A DNA stretch of 64,000 nt. Origin: Amorphophallus konjac. Its lineage: Eukaryota; Streptophyta; Magnoliopsida; Alismatales; Araceae. Location: contig CM040118.1 of assembly GCA_022559845.1 (NCBI GenBank), positions 265,073,519-265,137,518 on the forward strand, given 5' to 3'. The notes beneath the pieces were generated by a model that worked only from the letters and a program-made list of their open reading frames with translations, was not told where the DNA came from and searched no databases. Position 1 is the stretch's first letter; each line of letters opens with the position of its first letter. Position numbers and translations under genes: made by a program. This document shows, piece after piece, positions 9,492 to 19,449 of this stretch.

Positions 9492-10601
9492 CGAGACACA
9501 CACGGCCCAAGGGGAGCACGATCAGCCGCAGACCGCCCGCCCCGGGTAGCCCGGCTGGTCACCTCCAAGAACGCGCTACACGTGCATAGCACGTTCAGTC
9601 AGAACGCGCTATACATACCTAGCGCGTTCAACAAGAATGCGCTACAGGTCCATAGCGCGACCAGACCAGGTCGCGCTATGATCCTATAGCGCGACAACCC
9701 TGAACGCGCTGAGGCCTTATAGCGCGACAGGAACCGCCAAACTGTTCATCTTCCCCGATGAACGCGCTCTATCGGGGCTACGCGACCTTCAAGAACGCGC
9801 TACCCAAGGCTAGCGCGTTCTCAGTCCGTGCCCGAAAACGGTGGACACCGTAGAAAAACCCATTCCACGCCCCGTTCACCCCCAGGTGAAGGGGAAACAA
9901 AAGGGGAAACCTTCCCCAAGCCCCTAGGTATGCATCTAAACCCCTGGATCGCCCAAAAACACCGTAAAACGAGGGATCCGGCTCACACCCCAAAAATAAG
10001 CACTTTCCCCAAATCACCCCGTTTAGCCCGCTCGGCTCACCACAGCCTACAAAACTCGCGGGAAAAGAAGTACGCGAGTCGAGGGTCCATCTCCCTACCT
10101 CCACCGAAGAAACGACGCGCTGTGGACGCCGATCCATGAAGAAATCGTCGCGAAACCCTCGCCGGCTCGCGATCGCGCCACCGAGCTTCCACGCGCCTCC
10201 TCCACCTAGATCCTCACCTGTCCTCGCCCGCATCCTCGCCCGCGCCACCTCCACCTTGCCCCCACCTCGCTCCGTCGGCCGCCGGAGAAGAGAGGGGAGA
10301 AAGAGGGCGTGAGAGAAGAGAGAGGGAGGGAAGAGAGAAATGAGAGGGGGAGAGAGAAAAGGGTTAGTATATATAGAAAAATCTAAAAATTACAGAAATT
10401 TAGAAAATTATGAAAAATTACCTCCGCGATCCTCGGGAAGAGCACAACGCAGTGGTAATGTCTCGGAGTCAGAGAACGCCACGGTTTGCCCTGCAAAGAG
10501 TTCCGAAGGCACATCAGGGAAAAACACGTGTAAAGCACAAAATACACTCCGAGACCCACTAAAATGATCCGAAAAATATCTGAAAAATCCGGGGCATTAC
10601 A
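9492..10601 (-). repeat. Gypsy LTR remnant, same family as 817-3225
   Basis: The stretch CACACGGCCCAAGGGG at about 9501 matches 2008-2024 of the first gypsy LTR, and similarity continues in order to GGGGCATTACA at 10601, equivalent to GGGATATTACA at 3225. It therefore represents the U3-side half (plus some R-U5) of a minus-strand LTR split by the copia element ending at 9491. At 10602 the 41-bp satellite starts abruptly, so this LTR itself inserted into the Tat-type element. The palindrome array is present in diverged form at 9571-9730, and GAACGCGCTA / TAGCGCGTTC at about 9794-9821. Confidence 0.8.
9571..9730. repeat. Diverged palindrome array, 33-34 bp period
   Basis: Five units begin at about 9571, 9604, 9637, 9671 and 9704. 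Arms are of two kinds: ACGCGCTA / TAGCGCGT (for example 9604) and TCGCGCTA / TAGCGCGA (9671). In the first kind the outer base pair is exchanged relative to the array at 2046 while the arms stay complementary. Some units are imperfect (TAGCACGT in the first; mixed arms at 9637). Confidence 0.75.
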
Positions 10602-12450
10602 CTCCGCCCTGACCTAGCTACCTTACCTTGGTCTAGTGGCACTCCGCCCTGACAGAGCTACCTCACCTTGGTCTAGTGGCGCTCCGCCCTGACCGAGCTA
10701 CCTTCACCTTGGTCTAGTGGCACTCCGCCCTGACCGAGCTACCTTTACCTTGGTCTAGTGGCACTCCGCCCTGACCGAGCTACCGTCACCTTGGTCTAGT
10801 GGCACTCCGCCCTGACAAAGCTACCTTCACCTTGGTCTAGTGGCACTCCACCCTGACCGAGCTACCTTCACCTTGGTCTAGTGGCACTCCGCCATGACCG
10901 AGCTACCTTTACCTTGGTCTAGTGGCACTCTGCCCTGACCGAGCTACCTTACCTTGGTCTAGTGGCACTCCGCCCTGACCGAGCTACCTCACCTTAGCCT
11001 AGTGGTGCTCCGCCCTGACCGAGCTACCTTCACCTTGGTCTAGTGGCACTCCGCCCTGACTGAGCTACCTTTACCCTGGTCTAGTGGCACTCCGCCCTGA
11101 CCGATCTACCTTACCTTGGTCTAGTGGCACTCCGCCCTGACCGAGCTACCTTACCTTGGTCTAGTGGCACTCCGCCCTGACTGAGCTACCTCACCTTGGT
11201 CTAGTGGCGCTCCGCCCTGACCGAGCTACCTTCACCTTGGTCTAGTGGCACTTCGCCCTGACCGAGCTACCTTTACCTTGGTCTAGTGGCACTCCGCCCT
11301 GACCGAGCTACCGTCACCTTGGTCTAGTGGCACTCGGCCCTGACTGAGCCACCTTACCTTGGTCTAGTGGCACTCCGCCCTGACCGAGCTACGTCACCTT
11401 GGTCTAGTGGCACTCCGCCCTGACCGAGCTACCTCACCTTGGTCTAGTGGCACTCTGCCCTGACCGAGCTACCTTTACCTTGGTCTAGTGACACTCCGCC
11501 CTGACCGAGCTACCTTCACCTTGGTCTAGTGGCACTCCGCCCTGACCGAGCTACCTTCACCTTGGTCTAGTGGCACTCCACCCTGACCGAGCTACCTTAC
11601 CTTGGTCTAGTGGCACTCCGCCCTGACCGAGCTACCTTCACCTTGGTCTAGTGGCACTCCGCCCTGACCGAGCTACCTTACCTTCATCTAGTGGCGCTCC
11701 GCCCTGACCGAGCTACCTTCACCTTGGTCTAGTGGCACTCCGCCCTGACCGAGCTACCTTCACCTTGGTCTAGTGGCACTCCGCCCTGACTGAGCTACCT
11801 TCACCTTGGTCTAGTGGCACTCCGCCCTGACTGAGCTACCTTCACCTTGGTCTAGTGGCACTCCGCCCTGACCGAGCTACCTTTACCTTGGTCTAGTGGC
11901 ATTCCGCCCTGACCGAGCTACCTTACCTTGGTCTAGTGGCACTCTGCTCTGACCGAGCTACCTCACTCCGGTCTAGTGGCACTCCGCCCTGACCGAGCTA
12001 CCTTTACCTTGGTCTAGTGGCACTCTGCCCTGACCGAGCTACCTTCACCTTGGTCTAGTGGCACTCCGCCCTGACCGAGCTACCTCACCCCGGTCTAGTG
12101 GCACTCCGCCCTGACTGAGCTACCTCACCCCAGTCTAGTAGCACTCCACCCTGACCGAGCTACCGAGCTACCTCACCCCGGTCTAGTGGCACTCCGCCCT
12201 GACCGAACTACCTTACCTTGGTCTAGTGGCACTCCGCCCTGACTGAGCTACTTCACACTGGTCTAGTGGCACTCCACCCTGACCGAGCTACCTTTACCTT
12301 GGTCTGTGGCACTCCGCCCTGACCGAGCTACCGTCACCTTGGTCTAGTGGCACTCCGCCCTGACCGAGCTACCTCACCCCGGTGTAGTGGCACTCCGTCC
12401 TGATCGAACTATCCTTACCCTGGTCTAGTGACACTCTGCCATAACTGAGC
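10602..12450. repeat. 41-bp minisatellite, about 45 copies
   Basis: The unit starts CACTCCGCCCTGACCGAGCT and ends CACCTTGGTCTAGTGG. Length alternates between 40 and 41 bp according to TTACC or TTCACC. Copies are similar with scattered changes (CCGAG/CTGAG, CCCCGG/CTTGG). One copy near 12155 has an internal duplication of CCGAGCTA. The array decays at 12420-12450. No ORF. Confidence 0.95.
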
Positions 12451-12459
12451 TCGCATAAT

Positions 12460-12975
12460 ATCAACAACATTGCCATTACTGGCCCTACGCCCGAATCGGC
12501 TCAAATCTATCCTTTGCGTTAGCATTGTTTCTTTGGTGACGAATAAGCCCTTTTTCTCGACGCAAGACTTCGTGTCCTAGCCGACCCTTGTACAACATTA
12601 CCATTATAGGCCTTACGCCCGAATCGGCTTAGATCTATCCTTTGCGTCAGCATTGTTTCCTTGCTGACGAATAAGCCCTTTTTCTTGGCGCAAGACTTCA
12701 TGTCCTAACCAACCCTTATACAACATTACCGTTACGGGCCCTACGCCCGAATCGGCTCAAATCTATCCTTTGCATCAACATTGTTTCCTTGCTGACGAAT
12801 AAGCCCTTTTTCTCGGCGCAAGACTTTGTGTCCTAGCCGACCCTTATACAACATTGCCAATGCGGGCCTTACGCTCAAACCGGCTCAGATCTATCCTTTG
12901 CGTTAGCATTACCTTCTTGTTGACGAATAAGCCCTTTTCTAGCGCAAGACCTCGTATCCTAGCCAACTCTCTCAG
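12460..12975. repeat. 127-bp tandem repeat, four copies
   Basis: Units start with CAACATT(G/A)CC near 12468, 12592, 12720 and 12850. Each contains ACGCCCGAATCGGCT, ATCTATCCTTTGCG, a GACGAATAAGCCC motif and CGCAAGACTTCGTGTCCTAG. The GACGAATAAGCCC part resembles GATGAACAAACCC of the 121-bp repeat at 13320, so the two arrays are probably related. Confidence 0.85.
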
Positions 12976-12984
12976 CATCCTCCT

Positions 12985-14260
12985 GTTATATGAGCAAAAA
13001 AGAAGAAGAAGAAGAAGCAAAAAAAATGGGATTAAAAATAGAGATACCCCGCCGGACTTGTTCCTGTATTCGAAACAAGGGCAAAAATGGCTATAGCCCG
13101 GCTGTGGCGAAAACCCGAAAGGGCGTCGCAGGCAAAATCGGATACCCCGCCACGTGAAAACTCGGAAGGGCGCGTGGGCAAAAGTAAGTGGGGGCTGGCC
13201 TCGGCGAAAACTCGAAAGGGTGCTTAGGTCAGTAAAGTGGTAATCTAAAAAGTTCCTCTTTATTCTCCTCCTAATGAGACTCCCAAAGGACAACCATCAA
13301 GAGTTCCACCGGAGATCCCCTTTACCAAGCCCATGTTCGACCCTCGTCATCATCGGCGAGATCGGTCGAACTCTACCCTTGACTCAGACCTTCCTTCCTT
13401 GTCAATGAAGATACCCTTGCTTCGATACGTAACCCATGTCGATGAACAAACCCATGTTCGACCCTCGTCATCATCGGCGAGATCGGTCGAACTCTACCCT
13501 TGACTCGGACCTTCCGTCCTTGTCAATGAAGATACCCTTGCTTCGATACGTAACCCACGTCGATGAACAAACCCATGTTCGACCCTTGTCATCATCGGCG
13601 AGATCGGTCCAACTTTACCCTTGACTCGGACCTTCCGTCCTTGTCAATGAAGATACCCTTGCCTCGACGTGTAACCCATGTCGATGAACAAACCCACGTT
13701 CGACCCTCGTCATCGTCGGCGAGATCGGTCGAACTCTACCCTTAACTCGGACCTTTCGTCCTTGTTAATGAAAATACCCTTGCTTCGGCTTGTAACCGAT
13801 GTCGATGAACAAACCTGTGCTCAACCCTTGTCATCATCGACAAGGCCGGTCAAACTTTACCTTTAACTCGGACCTTTCGTCCCTGTTAAGAAGTATATAG
13901 TCTTTGCTTCGGCATTCAACCGATGTCAACGAACCGAACCAGGGCCCGACCCTTGTCATTATCAACAAGGCCGGTCGGCATTCTAGCAAGACAAGTTCTC
14001 CCATGTTCCGGATTCTCCGTGGAATAAATAAAAAATAAAAATGGGGTTAAAAATAGAGATACCCCGCCGGACTTGTTCCTATATTCGGAACAAGGGAAAA
14101 AATGGCTATAGCCCGGCTGTGGCGAAAACCCGAAAGGGCGTCGCAGGTAAAATCGGGTACCCCGCCACGTGAAAACCCGGAAGGGTGCGTGGGCAAAAGC
14201 AAGAGGGGGCTGACTTTGGCGAAAACCTGAAAGGGCGCTTGAGCCGGTAATGTGATAAAA
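12985..14260. repeat. Duplicated block flanking the 121-bp array (12985-13250 and 14039-14260)
   Basis: Two copies of a block of about 215 bp, starting GGG(A/G)TTAAAAATAGAGATACC and containing GCTATAGCCCGGCTGTGGCG and the recurring GGCGAAAACCCGAAAGGGCG, lie on either side of the 121-bp array. This GCGAAAACCCG-type motif is itself repeated three times per block. A (GAT)n run of about 20 bp follows at 14279-14298. Confidence 0.8.
13320..13930. repeat. 121-bp tandem repeat, five copies
   Basis: Units are marked by GATGAACAAACCCATGTTCG near 13442, 13563, 13684 and 13805, with a first partial copy at 13323. Each includes CCCTCGTCATCATCGGCGAG, ATCGGTCGAACTCTACC and GACCTTCCGTCCTTGTCAATG. The later copies are more diverged. 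The CGTCATCATCGGCGAGATCGG core is the part expanded in the next array. Confidence 0.9.
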
Positions 14261-14339
14261 AAAATGAAATAAAAAAAATGATGATGATGATGATGATGTA
14301 GTAACGAGGTTACCCTTGTTCATCATTCCACTTCTATCT

Positions 14340-15965
14340 ACATTCTCGACCTTTGTCACCATCGACAAGACCGGCCATCTTTTCGGCCCTTGTCACCATC
14401 GGCAAGATCGGCCATCTTTTCGACCCTTGTCACCATCGGTAAGATCGGTCGCTACCCCTTCCGGTCCTTATCACCATCGGCAAGACCGGCCACCCTTCTC
14501 GGCCCTTGTCACCATCGGCAAGACCGGCCATCTTTTCGACCCTTGTTACCATCGATAAGATCGATCGTTACCCTTTTTGGCCCTTGTCACCATCGACAAG
14601 ACCGGCCATCTTTTCGACCTTTGTCACCATCGGCAAGATCGGTCGCTACCCTTTTCGGCCCTTGTCACCATCGGCAAGACCAGCCATTTTTTTGACCCTT
14701 GTCACCATCGGCAAGATCGGTCGCTACCCCTTCCGGTCCTTGTCACCATCGGCAAGACCGGCTAACCTTCTCGGCCCTTGTCACCATCGGCAGGACCGGC
14801 CATCTTTTCGACCCTTGTCATCATCAGCAAGATCGGTCGCTACCCCTTCCGATCCTTGTCACAATCAGCAAGACCGTCCACCCTTCTCGGCCCTTGTCAC
14901 CATCGGCAAGACTGGCCATCTTTTCGACCCTTGTCATCATCGGCAAGATCGGTCGCTACCCCTTCCGGTCCTTGTCACCATCGGCAAGACCGGCTACCTT
15001 CTCGGCCCTTGTCACCATCGGCAAGACCGACCATCTTTTCGACCCTTGTCATCATCGGTAAGATCGGTCGCTACCCCTTCCGATCCTTGTCACCATCGGC
15101 AAGACCATCTACCCTTCTTGGCCCTTGTCACCATCGGCAAGACCGGCCATCTTTTCGACCCTTGTCACCATCGGCAAGATTGGTCGCTACCCCTTCCGGC
15201 CCTTGTCACCATCGGCAAGACCGGCCATCTTTTCGACCCTTGTCACCATCAGCAAGATCGGTCGCTACCCCTTCCGGTCCTTGTCACCATCGGCAAGACC
15301 GGCTACCTTCTCGGCCCTTGTCACCATCGGTAAGACCGGCCATCTTTTCGACCCTTGTCACCATCGGCAAGATCGGTCGCTACCCTTTTTGGTCCTTGTC
15401 ACCATCGGCAAGATCGGCCATCTTTTCGACCCTTGTCATCATCGGAAAGATCGGTCGCTACCCCTTCCAGTCCTTGTCACCATCGGCAAGACCGTCTACC
15501 CTTCTCGGCCCTTGTCACCATCGGCAAGACCGACCATCTTTTCGACCCTTGTCACCATCGGCAAGATCGGTCGCTACCCCTTCCGGCCCTTGTCACCATC
15601 GGCAAGATCGGCCATCTTTTCGACCCTTGTCACCATCGGCAAGATCGGTCGCTACCCCTTTCGGTCCTTGTCACCATCGGCAAGACCGGCTACCCTTCTC
15701 GGCCCTTGTCACTATCGGCAAGATCGGCCATCTTTTCGACCCTTGTCACCATCCGCAAGATCGGTCGCTACCCTTTTCGGCCCTTGTCACCATCGGCAAG
15801 ACCAAACATCTTTTCGACCCTTGTCACCATCGGCAAGATCGGTCGCTACCCCTTCCAGTCCTTGTCACCATCGGCAAGACCGGCTACCTTTTCGGCCCTT
15901 GTCACCATCGGCAAGACCGGCTACCTTTTCGTCCCCTGTCATCATCGATAGGACCGGTCAACATC
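14340..15965. repeat. 36-39 bp tandem repeat with higher-order structure
   Basis: The basic word is CCCTTGTCACCATCGGCAAG followed by ACCGGCCATCTTTTCGA, ATCGGTCGCTACCCCTTCCGG or ACCGGCTACCTTCTCGG. These alternate to give higher-order units of roughly 110-115 bp. About forty basic units are present. Plus-strand open frames up to 405 codons with strings such as LSPSARPAIFSTLV exist only because units lack stops. The word is homologous to part of the 121-bp unit. Confidence 0.95.
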
Positions 15966-16452
15966 CCCCTAACCTGGACCCTTCGTCCTCGTTAAGCAAT
16001 TAACTTCTTTTGCTTCGACATATAACCTCTGTCGATGAATAAGCCCTACCCTCAATTTCTGTCAGCGTCAATGAGTCCGGCTGACAAGCCGTCTGACCTT
16101 ATTTCCCAGCCCTAAGGGGCCTCTACACTTTTTGGTCCTTCAAACTTTTGGCCTATGTTAGCCATTGCTTGGTCCCGAGAATGGTCACGGCGCGGTGGAG
16201 CGAACACCTCACCCCTTTGCTAAAGGCGTGAGTGCTCTCCTGCCCTAGTGACTCACATACTCGGACTAGAATTGATTGGCGAGTGGAAAGGGGAAGGGAA
16301 AGAATAATGAAAGAATGGAGTCGTCATTTAACAGCAAATGAGGAGTTTTCATTCCTATGAAATAAAAAGATACATGTTATGCGGGGCATACCCCGGAATA
16401 CATAAAGTCCATCAAGCAGGGAGGGGAATAGAGGAGACTATGGCAGCGGGCG
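15966..16452. other. Unique stretch between the satellites and the antisense ORF
   Basis: It begins with one more degraded unit related to the 121-bp repeat (TTTGCTTCGACATATAACC...GATGAATAAGCCC, to about 16050). The rest is single-copy in this window, has no convincing ORF and would be the 3' untranslated region of the antisense ORF. Confidence 0.5.
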
Positions 16453-17884
16453 TTAGAAGATGTCCTCCAGCTCCGGAATACCCAAAGAAGGATGGCTGGT
16501 CAGTTCTTGTAGCCGAGACTCGGTGACCTCCAGCTGGGACAGTTTCTCCTCGAGGGAAGCAGCTTGTCCCTCGGCCATTTCTGCTTCCTCTATCTTCTGG
16601 ACTTCCAGACGCTCTATTTCTTGAAGCTCAGCCTCTGCCCTTGAAAGTTCGGCCTGCAGCTCTGCTATCAGGGCCGTAAGGAAACTTCGACGCTGCAAAG
16701 AGGCACTAGCATCATCCCTCATCTGCGCCGCAGTCCCTTTCAGAGAGACGAGAGTCGCTCGGCATTCAGCTCGCTCCAATGTTATGGCCGTCAGCTGGTC
16801 AGTTACCTCTCGGCCTAAGAACTCCCTTCTGTTCACATATTTCAGCAGCAGAATTACCCGTGGAGTCCAGTCGTCCATGGGGCAGCCGAAAGCCAACAGC
16901 GAGCGAGACAAGTGCTCTATCAAGCCCCTCAGCTGAACATAAGTCAAATCTCTGCTGGTCGGTATGGTCTGCGGAAGGGTCCCGAAGAACTGCCACACGA
17001 GGTCACTCGATGATTGGAGACCGAGCAGTGACGTCTCGGGTAGTTCGAACTCCACTCTGCTGTCCACGGTGGCCCAGATATCGTTGCTCGTCCCAGAAGA
17101 TGACGACGGCATGATCTGCAGCGCACTTGCATGGGGAACAACTGCAGTAATTGATATGGTAGCTGGGGTCTCGATGACGGTGACTTCCCTGCCAGCCCCT
17201 TGGGATGAAGCTGCAACAGGGACATCAAGGGCCAAGGACATATGCTCCTCGCCTCCAACTTGACTGACCCCCATATGGTCAGTTTCAGCAACAAGAGCCA
17301 GGGCCCCAGTAGTCCCAGCTTCCTCTTCAATGATCTCTCCCGCCTCTACCTCGGGGGGGGGGGGGGGGCACCCTTCTCTGAAGCCGACTGTCGTGCGACT
17401 TCCAATGACCGGGAGTCCTCGACTGCCACTGACTCGTCAGCCCTCACAAATACTCCAGGTCCTGCTGGACCCGCTGCCACTGCATAGTCCTTGGGATATC
17501 ACAGTGCGATAGGTCGCAAGACTGGCGGGAAGGTTACATGACCCGCACCTGGAGCCGGGAGGGGTATCTGCACCGTTATGGTTGGCAGCACCACCTCAGT
17601 CTGCACCAGAAATATATATATCAGAGAGCTAAAAAGATAAATAAAGGAAGGGCAACAAGCGCCGATCACGGGGGGTTCCTCACCTCAGTCGGCACTAGGC
17701 TCAAATCTCCAAGGGCGACCTCTGCAGCCCCAGCCCCTTCACTTACAAGTGATCCTGACGGCCCAGGACCGCTCCATGACAACCGGGGCGAGCTAAAAGT
17801 CAGGTGATCACTTTCATAAGCCAAATCATCCGTCGGCCTTGCTACACTCGTGCCTCGCTCGCAACACCCACGGCTGGGGGGCAT
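16453..17884 (-). CDS. Antisense ORF of the Tat-type element (interrupted frame)
   Basis: The longest open stretch is 273 codons (ATG 17274 to stop 16453); the same frame continues upstream, without an ATG, to a run of 16 C at 17368-17353. Beyond the run a frame coding YAVAAGPAGPGVFVRADE and another starting MPPSRGCC at 17884 look like earlier coding segments. The C-terminal third (residues about 175-260 of the 273) is rich in E, A, L, Q and R with heptad spacing, a probable coiled coil. Known context: Tat-lineage elements often carry an extra ORF on the opposite strand between pol and 3' LTR. Its function is unknown. An intron around 17500-17650 is possible. Confidence 0.6.
17353..17368. repeat. 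Homopolymer run of 16 G inside the antisense ORF
   Basis: Sixteen consecutive G on the plus strand (C on the coding strand). The two flanking open frames join only if the run is 14 or 17 long, so its exact length decides whether the antisense ORF is continuous. Such runs are prone to slippage and to sequencing error. Confidence 0.85.
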
Positions 17885-17885
17885 T
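17874..17885 (+). other. Polypurine tract of the Tat-type element
   Basis: GGCTGGGGGGCATT lies directly before TGTTGG. It is the expected plus-strand primer site. The complement of its CAT (17882-17884) is the ATG of the first antisense coding segment, so priming tract and antisense start codon overlap. Confidence 0.65.
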
Positions 17886-18519
17886 TGTTGGCACTCAAAA
17901 TATCACTCGCGGCGACCAAGCCTCAAAGACGAATGCCACGGCCCACTAAAGCACAGAAGCCGATAAATATCAACATATTGAAGACTTCTCAAGCTGTATG
18001 GACCGTCGGGTATATCAAATGGCACTGATGGAAGCCCAGGTTACGCCCGATCGGAAGTCTTTGCTATGCGCGATGGTGGTCTTTGGACCTACGTCCTCTG
18101 CCACGTACCAAGGGTCTCCAATTTAACGAACCATGCCTCTCTTGCAAGATAGATAGAAACATCTCATATGACCTCGTCACGCTTATGCCTTCACATCTTC
18201 ATTCCGGCCTCGACAGCCCACTATCTCGGCAATTAATCAAAGCTTTTCCCTCCTCGTGGGGGATGTAATTAACGCCATAGCCTTTATGGTGTGGCAAACT
18301 GCTGGTCTCGACCGAATCTCACTCTCGCCCGACACGGGTCAGAATGAGCGCACAATAAACTCGTCACGTACGTGACTAGCACGCCTGCACAGTCAATCAG
18401 TCAGTTAATCACTGGTTAGTTAATTGGTTGATCGATGCGTAAATAAACCAAATAAGCCCATCAATAAAACATCTTTGTTAATACCAAAAAAATAAAAAAA
18501 GAAATCCCCTGGGCAAACA
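17886..18519 (+). repeat. 3' LTR of the Tat-type element
   Basis: It begins TGTTGGCACTC after the purine tract and ends GGGCAAACA just before copia sequence (GGTGTTTGGGAGACACAAC) resumes at 18520. No clear TATA box is visible and 634 bp is short for this lineage, so an internal deletion or a truncated end is possible. No ORF. Confidence 0.6.
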
Positions 18520-19449
18520 GGTGTTTGGGAGACACAACTTAAATAGGGGTCAAACGAGTCAATTTTACCAATCCAGAGTCCAGACCCATCTTACTTACTA
18601 TCAGGCTCATCCATATCAATTTAATAGGTCTGGATGGGATAGAGTACAAGGCAGGTCTAGATACCATTCATATCATACTCAGAGTTATAGACCTCAGGTC
18701 AGAAATTGGGTCAGGCAATCCAGGACATGGATTCCCAGGAAACACACCTCCTACAGTCAGCCTAGGACCACCACTGGCTACACTTCTCTGAGTGCTCATT
18801 GGCCTAGGCACTGGCACAAACAAGCTCAACAAGCAGGACACAGAACAGACCATGAAGTTTTCAAGCTGTTAATGCTGAGAAGAAAAACAATAAACAAAAG
18901 AAAACAAATAAATCCACCAAACAAACAACTCTCAAACAAATGTGGATTCCTAGGAATGTGTTGTCATGTTTGAGTAGATTTACTTTTGTTCTGGAGCCCA
19001 AACATTTTTGGGTTCCAAACTCTTATAAGTGATTGTCATTGCATGTATGCATGGTAGCCAAGCACAATATGTGGTACTTGGATAGTGGCTGCTCCAGGCA
19101 TATGATAGGGGACAAGGCAAAGTTCTGCATGCTAGTTGAGAAGAATGGAGGCCTTGTCACCTTCGGAGGAAACACCAAGAGTAAAATTGTCAGTTCAGGT
19201 AAGGTAGGTAAGTGTACTACCTGCTATATTGATGAAGTCATGCTGGTTGAGGGTCTTGCTTATAACTTGTTAAGTATTAGCCAGCTCTGTGACAAAGGTC
19301 ACAAGGTAGTGTTTGACTCTTTAGGCTGCAATGTTTATGAGCCTAATTCTGATAAGGTTAAATTCTCTGGTAAAAGAATCAATAACATATACCTAGTTGA
19401 CCTAGATGATATAGCTCATTCTAATCTTTGCCTCACTACAAATAAAGAT
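18520..19449 (+). mobile_element. Maximus-like copia fragment (gag-pol linker and protease)
   Basis: It is collinear and nearly identical with 31894-32836 of the copia element to the right. It is bounded on the left by the Tat LTR and cut on the right at AAAGAT by the gypsy-derived element starting at 19450. The matching continuation (GACTTGGCATATCTG) is not found at the far end of that insert, so the other part is lost or outside the nest seen here. Confidence 0.85.
18521..19449 (+). pseudogene. pol: Copia gag-pol fragment: linker, aspartic protease, pre-integrase region
   Basis: The first part (to about 19029) is the basic Q/R/Y/S-rich linker with QSRTWIPRKHTSYSQPR, containing frame breaks. 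A TGA at 19030-19032 precedes LSLHVCMVAKHNMWYLDSGC. The protease motif DSGCSRHM follows at about residue 16 of the open frame 19033-19449, then the LLSISQLCDKGH and YLVDLDD stretches of the pre-integrase region. The frame is cut by the 19450 insertion. The same TGA occurs in the copies at 32417 and 40403. Confidence 0.8.

Larger units (their letters stand above)
10602..18519 (+). mobile_element. Tat-lineage Ty3/gypsy element, 3' part
   Basis: From left to right: several kinds of tandem repeat (10602-15965), a short unique stretch, an antisense ORF (17884 to 16453), a G-rich polypurine tract and a 3' LTR beginning TGTTGG at 17886. This layout (satellite-bearing region after pol, antisense ORF, then LTR) is known from Tat/Ogre-type plant gypsy elements. 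gag and pol are absent; they would lie beyond the inserted gypsy LTR ending at 10601. Right of 18519 a Maximus-like copia sequence begins, the likely host of this insertion. Confidence 0.7.

Noticed and set aside
10602..12450. CRISPR-like regular repeat array
   Set aside because: Repeats are contiguous without unique spacers and lie in plant DNA; this is a minisatellite.
14306..15995. Overlapping plus-strand open frames up to 405 codons with SARPAIFSTLVTIG-type repeats
   Set aside because: They exist because the 36-39 bp units lack stop codons; several frames are open at once and codon use follows the satellite.
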